This document shows positions 42,630 through 49,842 of a stretch of 64,000 bases of DNA, piece by piece; the stretch's first letter is position 1, and each line of letters opens with the position of its first letter. The stretch covers positions 1-64,000 of the forward strand of contig CACWOZ010000002.1 of assembly GCA_902762655.1 (NCBI GenBank), written 5' to 3'. Under the pieces are notes generated by a model. It was not told where the DNA came from and searched no databases. It saw nothing but the letters and a program-made list of their open reading frames with translations. The translations under genes and the position numbers were made by a program. Source of the DNA: an uncultured Bacteroidia bacterium. GTDB lineage: Bacteria; Bacteroidota; Bacteroidia; Bacteroidales; UBA932.

Positions 42630-43718
42630 ATGTCCACAACGCTACGTAATGCAAGCCTTCAATTTGTCGGCCTGCAAGAAGACACAAGCATATACGAACT
42701 GCACGCTCCGCAGTTCACAAACAGGTATTTTATAATCAGCGGGGCAGGGACCCGTCGCCTCATGGCCTTCCCTGAAGTCGTAGGCTTCGATTCCTACTCA
42801 GCAATGCTCCCCGAAACTGTCGCCGCCCTCCGTTACCTTTTCCCTTCTGGTTCGGAGGGCGACGTCGATATACTCACCATCCTCCGCGGGGGGCTGAACT
42901 ATCCTGTAGAAGAGGCCTGCCATAAAGTAGGCATAAGGGTGAGGGATATCCACTTCCTTTCTTGTGAGCGTATTATAGAGGAACATGTGATTACGGGGCT
43001 CGATATAAAGTATGAAAAACTCCGCATTACCCGCGACCGAACCCTTGTAATTGGCGATATCATAGCCACAGGCGATACCCTTCGTATGTGCCTCGACCAG
43101 GTGGTGGACCGCTTCCGTCGAAAGGGAGGCAGCATCAGGAAGATTATCTTCTTTACTATCGGAGGCACGCGTGCCATCCCACTCATGGAGAGGATGGCCG
43201 AAAGGATTTCGGCTTATTTCCCAGAGTTCGAGGGCTTCGAATGTTTCTTCTATGAGGGCATCTTTTCGGTGTACAAAGACAAGGGAGTGAGCGGAATCAA
43301 CGTGCCGGACATCGATTTCGGCTGGAACGACGGGGTAGTATCGCCGGAATTCAGGCATTATGTGATGGAACACCCAGATGCTCTCTTCGAAAAGTGCATA
43401 ATCTACGATGGTGGAGCACGCCGCTATGAGATTCCGGTCCATTTCGAGGAAGTTCTTGATTATTGGCACGGTATCCTTGAGCGTGAAGGCCAGATAGACA
43501 TTAAGGCCCTGGTGGCTGAGAAACTCGGATATGAGGGGCCGGTTGACTTTGCGGTATGGCTGCTGGTCACCGGACTTGGCACGCTTCCGCAGGAAGGGCT
43601 TCGCGAATTGTGGGAGAAGGAGCAGGATCTTTGCCGGATGGCGGCGGGTATTTCGCTTAAGGAGATCGCTGAACGAAGAATAAAAGAAATCACCTTTATA
43701 TCAAAGAATTATGAGTAA
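42630..43718 (+). CDS. Type I phosphoribosyltransferase-domain protein
   Basis: A 362-residue protein. The PRPP-binding motif VIGDIIATGDTL lies at about 140-151, and LTILRGGLNYPVEEA (about 80-95) fits the loop that contacts pyrophosphate. The C-terminal ~150 residues (PDIDFGWNDGVVSPEFRHYVMEH to the end) are not part of the standard domain and are not recognised. It probably transfers phosphoribosyl from PRPP to a base. The following gene is a cytosine-type permease that starts 8 nt before this stop, so uptake and salvage of a pyrimidine or purine base is the likely job; the base cannot be named. Confidence 0.75.
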   Translation: MSTTLRNASLQFVGLQEDTSIYELHAPQFTNRYFIISGAGTRRLMAFPEVVGFDSYSAMLPETVAALRYLFPSGSEGDVDILTILRGGLNYPVEEACHKVGIRVRDIHFLSCERIIEEHVITGLDIKYEKLRITRDRTLVIGDIIATGDTLRMCLDQVVDRFRRKGGSIRKIIFFTIGGTRAIPLMERMAERISAYFPEFEGFECFFYEGIFSVYKDKGVSGINVPDIDFGWNDGVVSPEFRHYVMEHPDALFEKCIIYDGGARRYEIPVHFEEVLDYWHGILEREGQIDIKALVAEKLGYEGPVDFAVWLLVTGLGTLPQEGLRELWEKEQDLCRMAAGISLKEIAERRIKEITFISKNYE

Positions 43719-44964
43719 ACAAAAGTTCGATGTGGACTACACATCCAAAGCGGTAGACCGCGCAGGGCGCAAGAGCACCCTCAGTATGTTCATGGTAATG
43801 CTTGGCTTTACTTTCTTCAGCGCAAGTATGTGGGTGGGTCAGAATCTTGCCGCAGGCTTGAATTTCAGCGGTTTTATCTGGGCTCTCCTGCTCGGCGGTC
43901 TCATCCTGGCAGCCTATACCGGAGCACTCGGTTGGATTGGTGCTGAGAGCGGTCTTTCTTTGGATATGCTTGCACGACGCAGTTTCGGCCAGAAGGGAAG
44001 TTGGCTCCCCAGCGCAATGATCAGTTTCACTCAGATCGGTTGGTTCGGCGTGGGTCTTGCCATGTTTGCCATCCCTGTGGCGAAAGAGTTGCTCGGACTT
44101 GAAGTTACTCCCGATTATATGCCCTGGCAGGGATATCTGCTGGTGCTTATTGCCGGTATCCTTATGACCGGTAGTGCATATTACGGAATCAAGAGCCTTA
44201 CCATCATCAGTTACATCGCTGTTCCTGCAGTGGCAATCCTCGGCACCGTGGCAATGATCATGGCGGTCAACAAGGGTGACCTTGGACTCGTTGAACAGTT
44301 CAATCAGGGCACCAAGAGTCTCGGAATCATTGCCGGCGCAGGCCTTGTGGTTGGAAGTTTCGTATCCGGCGGTACCGCAACTCCCAACTTCACCCGCTTC
44401 GCAAAGAGCGGTAAGGTCGGTCTCTGGACAACCGTGGTAGCTTTCTTTATCGGCAATAGCCTGATGTTCTGCTTCGGAGCCGTCTCCAGCATCTATGTGG
44501 GCGGAAACGACATCTTCGAGGTTATGCTCAATCTCAATCTCTTCTATCTCGCAGTACTTGTGCTCGGCCTTAACATCTGGACTACGAACGACAACGCCCT
44601 TTACACTGGCGGTCTTGGCCTCAGTAACATTTTCGGCCTCAGTAAGAAAGCCATGGTCCTTATCTCTGGTCTTATCGGCACCGTTGCTGCAGTGTGGCTC
44701 TATTGGAACTTCTGCGGCTGGCTGAACGTGCTCAACTGCACCCTGCCACCCGTCGGTATCATTCTAATCCTGAGTTACTTCCTTAACCGCAAGGCTTATC
44801 TTGAGGACTCTGTTCCCGAGAAGACCGTCAACTGGTTCGCAGTTGCCGGAGTGGTGCTCGGCGCCGTGGTTGCCAACCTCGTTAAATGGGGCTTCCCTGC
44901 AATCAACGGTATGGCAGTCGCCGCCATCTGCTACTGCTGCGGCCGCCTTGTCTGCAAAAAGTAA
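43711..44964 (+). CDS. NCS1-family cytosine/purine permease (CodB-like)
   Basis: A 417-residue inner-membrane protein with about twelve helices. FFSASMWVGQNLAAGL near the N terminus, WFGVGLAMFAIP, and ATPNFTRFAKSG in the middle are NCS1 features; TNDNALYTGGLGLSN matches the CodB subgroup. It should import a nucleobase with a cation. It overlaps the phosphoribosyltransferase gene by 8 nt, so the two form one salvage unit. Confidence 0.88.
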   Translation: MSKQKFDVDYTSKAVDRAGRKSTLSMFMVMLGFTFFSASMWVGQNLAAGLNFSGFIWALLLGGLILAAYTGALGWIGAESGLSLDMLARRSFGQKGSWLPSAMISFTQIGWFGVGLAMFAIPVAKELLGLEVTPDYMPWQGYLLVLIAGILMTGSAYYGIKSLTIISYIAVPAVAILGTVAMIMAVNKGDLGLVEQFNQGTKSLGIIAGAGLVVGSFVSGGTATPNFTRFAKSGKVGLWTTVVAFFIGNSLMFCFGAVSSIYVGGNDIFEVMLNLNLFYLAVLVLGLNIWTTNDNALYTGGLGLSNIFGLSKKAMVLISGLIGTVAAVWLYWNFCGWLNVLNCTLPPVGIILILSYFLNRKAYLEDSVPEKTVNWFAVAGVVLGAVVANLVKWGFPAINGMAVAAICYCCGRLVCKK

Positions 44965-44998
44965 TCGGGCACCTAAGTTGATGATATTTAGAGAGTTG

Positions 44999-45037
44999 CT
45001 TAAAACAAATCGGCAGAATACGCCGATTTGTTTTAAG
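44999..45037 (+). terminator. Long hairpin after the permease gene
   Basis: CTTAAAACAAATCGGC (44999-45014) is perfectly complementary to 45022-45037, a 16-bp stem with a 7-nt loop. The A-rich left base and T-rich right base let it act as a terminator although no free T tract follows. Confidence 0.7.
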
Positions 45038-45078
45038 TAAGTAATTGAGTATTAGATAGATGATTGCCCGATTATAAC

Positions 45079-45086
45079 TATATTTG
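45079..45086 (+). promoter_or_regulatory. -7 element of the GNAT gene
   Basis: TATATTTG fits TAnnTTTG and ends 5 nt before the ATG at 45092, again implying a leaderless or nearly leaderless mRNA. Confidence 0.62.
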
Positions 45087-45091
45087 GAGCA

Positions 45092-45679
45092 ATGAACAGT
45101 ATCCGGCTAGCCAATGAAACTGATATCCCGCGAGTAATGACCGTCATGGAGGCGGCCAAGGGGATAATGCGTGCATCGGGGAATATGAACCAGTGGGTGA
45201 ACGGCTATCCTTCTGAGGAGGTGATCAAAAATGACATCGCCAATGGATGGGGGTTTGTAGTCGAGGAGGGCGGACGGATTGTAGGCTACTTCGCCTTCAT
45301 CCCTTCGCCGGAACCGACATACGCAAGAATCTACGAGGGTGAGTGGCTGGACGATGAACGGCCCTACCACGTGGTGCACCGCATAGGCAGCACTCCGGAC
45401 TCGCACGGCATCTTCGCCGCCATCATGGATTTCTGTTTCTCGCACGATCCGAATATAAGGATAGATACGCATCGCGACAATCTGATAATGCGGCACAGTA
45501 TCCTCAAGGCAGGGTTCGGCTATTGCGGCATCATCTATCTTGAATCCGGCGACGAGCGCCTGGCTTATCAGCGTTGTATCCACGGATCCGGGCCATCTGG
45601 TGTCTGCGGCGAGGAAAACGGCCGTGCAGACACGGAAACGGCCGCCGTGGTGTCTGCGACGGCAAAAATGGGTGAGTAG
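45092..45679 (+). CDS. GNAT-like acetyltransferase with repeat-derived tail
   Basis: A 195-residue protein. Residues 1-165 look like a GNAT domain: IRLANETDIPRVMTVMEAAK at the start, GFVVEEGGRIVGYFAFIP, a central HRIGSTPDSHGIFAAIMDF acetyl-CoA-type region and RHSILKAGFGYCGIIYL. The acceptor is unknown. The last ~30 residues (from GPSGVCGEENGRADTE) are unlike the family and are encoded by two GC-rich hairpins (45600-45682), which probably extended the reading frame. Confidence 0.8.
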   Translation: MNSIRLANETDIPRVMTVMEAAKGIMRASGNMNQWVNGYPSEEVIKNDIANGWGFVVEEGGRIVGYFAFIPSPEPTYARIYEGEWLDDERPYHVVHRIGSTPDSHGIFAAIMDFCFSHDPNIRIDTHRDNLIMRHSILKAGFGYCGIIYLESGDERLAYQRCIHGSGPSGVCGEENGRADTETAAVVSATAKMGE

Positions 45680-45682
45680 ACA
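45600..45682 (+). repeat. Pair of similar hairpins at the end of the GNAT gene
   Basis: GTGTCTGC (45600-45607) pairs with GCAGACAC (45626-45633). A second GTGTCTGC (45650-45657) pairs, with one mismatch, with GTAGACAC (45675-45682). Both units repeat GACGGC/GGCCG-type interiors. They encode the atypical C-terminal tail and its stop. Confidence 0.65.
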
Positions 45683-45722
45683 CGGATTGGGCCTTTATGG
45701 TGGAAACTAATTGGATAATATT

Positions 45723-46433
45723 ATGAAAAAGATTTTTTTATTGGCATTGCTGGTGATTGCGACATCCTGCGGCACAGCAAGGCAAGGTGCCAAGTATTTC
45801 ACTATGGAAGAAATGCCGGATCTGGTAAAGTGCCTTCCTGCTCCTCCTGCATTCGGCTCTCCCGAGTTCGCCTACGACTCTCTCCGCTATTTCTGGGGGA
45901 AGGAGCAGCGCAAAGACCCGGTCAGGGCAAGGATTGCGGCACGCGATGCGGCCTGGCAGCTGGATACCGTCTTTACGACCTTCAACGAGGCCATCGGGCT
46001 GGAACTTTCCCCCGAGCGCACTCCGCAGATATGGAAGCTGCTCTATGACGGAATCAAGACCATAGAACAGATCCGGGTGCATCCCAAGAAGTATTATCAC
46101 CGCCTGCGTCCTTTCGTTTATTTCGGGGAGCAGACCCTCTGCCCTTGGGAGGATGATGAACTCCGCGGAGAGGGCTCCTATCCTTCCGGACACACCATCA
46201 GGGGATGGAGCTGCGCCTTGATGCTTGCGGAAGTCGCACCCGAAAGGGCGGAAGAACTTTATGCCCGCGGCTGGATGTACGGCGAGAGCCGCGTGATTGC
46301 CGGAGCCCATTGGCAGAGCGACGTGGACGCCAGCCGCGCCGCAGCGAGCATAGCCTATGCGAAAGTAAATACAAGCAAAGAATTCCGAAGACAGATAAAA
46401 AGGGCGAAAAAGGAATACGAAAGGATGAGATAA
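45723..46433 (+). CDS. PAP2-family phosphatase lipoprotein (PhoN-like)
   Basis: A 236-residue predicted lipoprotein (signal ending IATSC, Cys16). The three PAP2/class A acid phosphatase motifs are in order: KKYYHRLRPF, GSYPSGHT and SRVIAGAHWQSDVD, with the nucleophile His in the last. A periplasmic or surface phosphomonoesterase is likely, like class A nonspecific acid phosphatases. It is 58 nt upstream of a sphingolipid-type synthase gene, so a lipid phosphate substrate is conceivable but not shown. Confidence 0.87.
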   Translation: MKKIFLLALLVIATSCGTARQGAKYFTMEEMPDLVKCLPAPPAFGSPEFAYDSLRYFWGKEQRKDPVRARIAARDAAWQLDTVFTTFNEAIGLELSPERTPQIWKLLYDGIKTIEQIRVHPKKYYHRLRPFVYFGEQTLCPWEDDELRGEGSYPSGHTIRGWSCALMLAEVAPERAEELYARGWMYGESRVIAGAHWQSDVDASRAAASIAYAKVNTSKEFRRQIKRAKKEYERMR

Positions 46434-46443
46434 TGCATTGTTT

Positions 46444-46486
46444 GTCAGATTTTTATTACATTTACGCGGTGTATTATAAATCTGAC
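46444..46486. repeat. Inverted repeat in front of the palmitoyltransferase gene
   Basis: GTCAGATTT (46444-46452) and AAATCTGAC (46478-46486) are exact inverted repeats flanking a weak -7-like TACATTTA, and end 4 nt before the ATG at 46491. This suggests an operator or a leader hairpin. Confidence 0.5.
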
Positions 46487-46490
46487 CGTT

Positions 46491-47681
46491 ATGAACAAAG
46501 CCATTGCATCGGCCTGTGCAGGATACACTTTGGCAGATGAAGTAAAGACTAAAGGCATATACCCTTATTACAAGCCTATATCATCAGGGCAGAATCCGGT
46601 TGTCAAGATGCAAGGAAGGGATGTGATGATGTTTGGATCCAATTCCTATCTCGGGTTGTCTGATGATCCCCGGCTCAAAGAAGCCGCTATTGAAGCTATA
46701 AGAAAATACGGCACGAGTTGCTCGGGCTCCCGCTTCTTGAATGGAACGCTGGATATTCACCTTGCACTCGAAGAAAAACTTGCCCGTCTCGTGGGAAAAG
46801 AAGAGGCTGTTACATACAGCACAGGCTTTCAAGTTAATTTGGGAGTTGTATCGGCACTTGGTTTCCGTGGGGGTTATATCTTTCTCGATGCACTCGACCA
46901 CGCCTGCATAATAGATGGCAGCCGCCTTTCTTTCAGCAAGGTTCTAAAGTTTGCGCACAATGACATGGCTGCCCTTGAACGCAAACTCAAGACCGTTCCC
47001 GACAACGCGCCCAAACTGATCGTGGTGGACGGTGTTTATTCAATGGAAGGAGATATCGCTCCCGTGCCCGAGTTGGTGCGTCTGTGTGAACAATACGATG
47101 CAATGCTGATGATAGATGATGCCCACGGCCTTGGTGTCATTGGAGAAGGGGGGCGCGGAACAGCCAGCCACTTCGGACTTGCCGACAAGGTGGACCTGAT
47201 CATGGGAACTTTCTCAAAGTCTTTCGGCTCTCTTGGAGGATTCATCGCCGGAGACCATACTGTAATCAATTATCTGAAACATAATTCAAGGTCTCTGATT
47301 TTCAGTGCGAGCATGCCTCCTGCAAATGTTGCCGCCGTGAGCAAGGCAATAGATATCATGGAAGAAGAACCGGAACGCATCCGGCATCTTTGGAATCTGA
47401 CCAATCAAGCTCATGCGGTTTTCCGTGAGCGCGGTTTCGATATAGGACATACGCAGTCACCGATAATCCCATTGTTCGTCCGAGATATGGAAAAGTGCCT
47501 CACGGCAGTCAAAATGGCCTTGGATGAAGGCGTGTTCGTCACTCCGGTAATTCCTCCGGCAGTTCCAGAGAATTCGGTAATTATCCGCTTTGCCCTTATG
47601 GCTACACATACGCAGGACCAATTGGACAAGGCTATAGACATTCTTACGGGAATATTCAGAAAACTGGAGATTATAAAATGA
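46491..47681 (+). CDS. Serine palmitoyltransferase-type alpha-oxoamine synthase
   Basis: A 396-residue PLP enzyme of the alpha-oxoamine synthase family (serine palmitoyltransferase, 2-amino-3-ketobutyrate CoA ligase, KAS). GSNSYLGL, GTSCSGSRFLNGT, DDAHGLGVIGEGGRG and the PLP lysine in GTFSKSFGSLGG are visible. The N terminus KGIYPYYKPISSGQNP resembles bacterial serine palmitoyltransferases of Bacteroides more than Kbl, which normally is paired with threonine dehydrogenase. The next gene is an SDR overlapping by 4 nt, fitting condensation of serine with an acyl-CoA followed by 3-keto reduction in sphingolipid synthesis. Confidence 0.82.
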   Translation: MNKAIASACAGYTLADEVKTKGIYPYYKPISSGQNPVVKMQGRDVMMFGSNSYLGLSDDPRLKEAAIEAIRKYGTSCSGSRFLNGTLDIHLALEEKLARLVGKEEAVTYSTGFQVNLGVVSALGFRGGYIFLDALDHACIIDGSRLSFSKVLKFAHNDMAALERKLKTVPDNAPKLIVVDGVYSMEGDIAPVPELVRLCEQYDAMLMIDDAHGLGVIGEGGRGTASHFGLADKVDLIMGTFSKSFGSLGGFIAGDHTVINYLKHNSRSLIFSASMPPANVAAVSKAIDIMEEEPERIRHLWNLTNQAHAVFRERGFDIGHTQSPIIPLFVRDMEKCLTAVKMALDEGVFVTPVIPPAVPENSVIIRFALMATHTQDQLDKAIDILTGIFRKLEIIK

Positions 47682-48475
47682 TAGTTTTGATTACAGGCAT
47701 CAGTTCCGGTTTCGGACGGGCTATGGCAGCGCAACTTTCAGCCGAGGGAAACAAGGTGTATGGAACTTATAGGCATTGCGAGGATTTTCTGCCGGAGGTT
47801 GAGTATATCAAGGCTGATGTTACATCGGATAAGGATGTTGAATCTGTCGTGAAGAAAGTGATTGACACAGAAGGCTGCATCGATGTGTTTATAAACAATG
47901 CCGGGATGGGATACGGAGGACCTCTGGAATTCGCTTCAATCGAAGAAGCCAGGAATCAGATGGATGTCAACTGGCTGGGAATGGTTCGTTTCCTCCATTA
48001 TATTTTGCCTGAAATGCGGGAGCGGCATTCCGGCAAGATAATATGTTTCAGCTCTATCGGGGGGCTGATGGGCCTGCCGTTCCAGGGCTTGTATTCTGCA
48101 AGTAAATTTGCCATGGAAGGATACTGCGAGGCCCTGCGTCTGGAACTGAAGGACACGGGAATAAAAGTCGTCATCATCGAACCGGGAGATTTCTGCACGT
48201 CCTTTACCGCGAGACGTCAAAGCTCTGATTGTCCGGGGGTACATGCCGCTTATCCTAAATATGCAGCATCGCTTGCCGGTATAGAGCATGATGAGCAGAC
48301 AGGCCTAAAGCCGGAGTATCTTGCGAAAAAAATAGCCCGGATCGTGAAATCCGGGCATCCGGCATATCATTATGTCATAGCGTCTCCGATTCAGAAACTC
48401 TCTGTTTTTGCAAAAAGGTTGCTGCCTTCCAGATGGTTTGCTGCCATCCTTGCAATGTATTACAAATTGAATTAG
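47678..48475 (+). CDS. SDR oxidoreductase, candidate 3-ketosphinganine reductase
   Basis: A 265-residue classical short-chain dehydrogenase: TGISSGFGRAM binds the cofactor, NNAGMGYGG follows, Ser in CFSSIGG and YSASK form the active site. The C-terminal hydrophobic region (about 235-260) could touch the membrane. The 4-nt overlap with the palmitoyltransferase gene suggests it reduces that enzyme's 3-keto product; this is inferred from context. Its stop is shared (TTAG) with the convergent aldolase. Confidence 0.75.
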   Translation: MIVLITGISSGFGRAMAAQLSAEGNKVYGTYRHCEDFLPEVEYIKADVTSDKDVESVVKKVIDTEGCIDVFINNAGMGYGGPLEFASIEEARNQMDVNWLGMVRFLHYILPEMRERHSGKIICFSSIGGLMGLPFQGLYSASKFAMEGYCEALRLELKDTGIKVVIIEPGDFCTSFTARRQSSDCPGVHAAYPKYAASLAGIEHDEQTGLKPEYLAKKIARIVKSGHPAYHYVIASPIQKLSVFAKRLLPSRWFAAILAMYYKLN

Positions 48476-49779
48476 GCTTCCCCTACGTGGAACGCAACCC
48501 TAAGGTCCTCGATCTCATCATCTGTGATCGGGGACAATTTGCCTATAGGCGCTGCCATTATCAGTGAACGCGCACTGAAGTCGGCTACCTCCAGACGGTC
48601 GAAGGTGTTGATCAGCTTGTCTCCAGTCACTACGACAGAATCGTTCTCGAGCATCACACAGGGGCGGCTCTTGAACTCTTCAGCAAGTTCGTTCAGATTG
48701 TCGTACTGGCTCCCGAACGGGAACTTTGGAACATCCTGAAGGAATATCCAGCTCTCGGGGATGGTGCGCACGTCGAATTTCTCGTCGGTGCAGCAGTACC
48801 CCATCAATGAAGGAGTTTGAGTGAGGATGATGGAATTAATCTTCGGATTGCGCTTGTATATTTCGTAGTGCAATGCTACGCTGCGGCTGGCGGTTTTGCC
48901 GGCCTCGATCATTCCATCCTTCACCTGAACGATTTCACTTGGCTCCATGTCCCAGCGCTGTACGTTCGCGGGCGTAATCAGAAAGTCATCCCCTCGCCAT
49001 CGTATCGAAGCGGTGCCGTAGGAAGAACTCATCAGACCCTGGGTGCAGGCGCGGCGCACTACTTTGCAGATTTCAGTACGGATTGCACGCTCGTCGGAAG
49101 GATGCTCTACATTCATAAAGTGGGGGAAACTGTTGTGGACAGCCTGTGTGTGATGCTTTATCTGGTCAGGAGTAAGATATCTCGTGGTGCCCAGGGTATC
49201 TGCATTCAGTATGGTGCGCGCGCAGAGCTCAAGAGTCTCGAGACGCTGGTATGCATCGGCGATATCATCGCCCATCAGCACAACACCGTGATTCTCCATG
49301 ATTACCGCTTTGTAGTCCGGATTTTTGGCGAACTCTCCGGCTATTTTCTCTCCAAGCAGTTCGCTGCCTGGCAGTGCGTAGGGGGCAAATCCGACTGGCC
49401 CGCACACGCCGAGAGCCTGAGGCAGTATGGTGGTGTCGGGAATCTTCTTGGTGATACTGAAGGTCACCAGTCCCGGAGGGTGTGCATGAATCACGCTGTG
49501 AAGATTGGGGCGGATTTTGTACAGCGCCCTGTGAAAAGGATACTCGGAAGATGGTTTGTGTGGCCCTACGATGGTGCCGTCCGCCTTCACGCACATAATG
49601 TCTGCGGGAGTGAGGGAACCTTTATCTATCCCGGCGGGGGTAATCCACATATCCCCGTTTTCATCCATAATGGAAAGATTTCCACCGGATGTGGTGGTCA
49701 TCCCGCTACGGTAGATGCGCCCGATAATGATAGCAATCTGCTCTGCGGGATGCATGAGTTTGACGTCTAGTTGTTTCAT
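48472..49779 (-). CDS. Tandem class II aldolase/adducin-family protein
   Basis: A 435-residue protein made of two class II aldolase domains. The first (about 8-215) keeps the zinc site, HAHPPG, and the following ENHGVV; TTTSGGNLS binds the phosphate-type substrate end. The second (about 230-430) has the same fold markers (SYGTASIRWRGDDFLITPA, LENDSVVVTGD), but the expected HxHP reads ILTQTPSL, so the metal ligands are gone. Class II aldolases cleave fuculose- or rhamnulose-phosphate-type sugars. It is the last gene of the operon with the receptor and dehydrogenases; its substrate is not evident. Confidence 0.8.
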   Translation of the reverse strand: MKQLDVKLMHPAEQIAIIIGRIYRSGMTTTSGGNLSIMDENGDMWITPAGIDKGSLTPADIMCVKADGTIVGPHKPSSEYPFHRALYKIRPNLHSVIHAHPPGLVTFSITKKIPDTTILPQALGVCGPVGFAPYALPGSELLGEKIAGEFAKNPDYKAVIMENHGVVLMGDDIADAYQRLETLELCARTILNADTLGTTRYLTPDQIKHHTQAVHNSFPHFMNVEHPSDERAIRTEICKVVRRACTQGLMSSSYGTASIRWRGDDFLITPANVQRWDMEPSEIVQVKDGMIEAGKTASRSVALHYEIYKRNPKINSIILTQTPSLMGYCCTDEKFDVRTIPESWIFLQDVPKFPFGSQYDNLNELAEEFKSRPCVMLENDSVVVTGDKLINTFDRLEVADFSARSLIMAAPIGKLSPITDDEIEDLRVAFHVGEA

Positions 49780-49842
49780 AATATCTACTAACTTCTAATT
49801 TATATTTGCTGCAAATTCTGTTCCATGCCTGCCATCGGCCTA

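Noticed and set aside
46491-47681. Annotation as 2-amino-3-ketobutyrate CoA ligase (kbl)
   Set aside because: No threonine dehydrogenase gene is adjacent, and the N terminus and the neighbouring SDR fit serine palmitoyltransferase better; not excluded.
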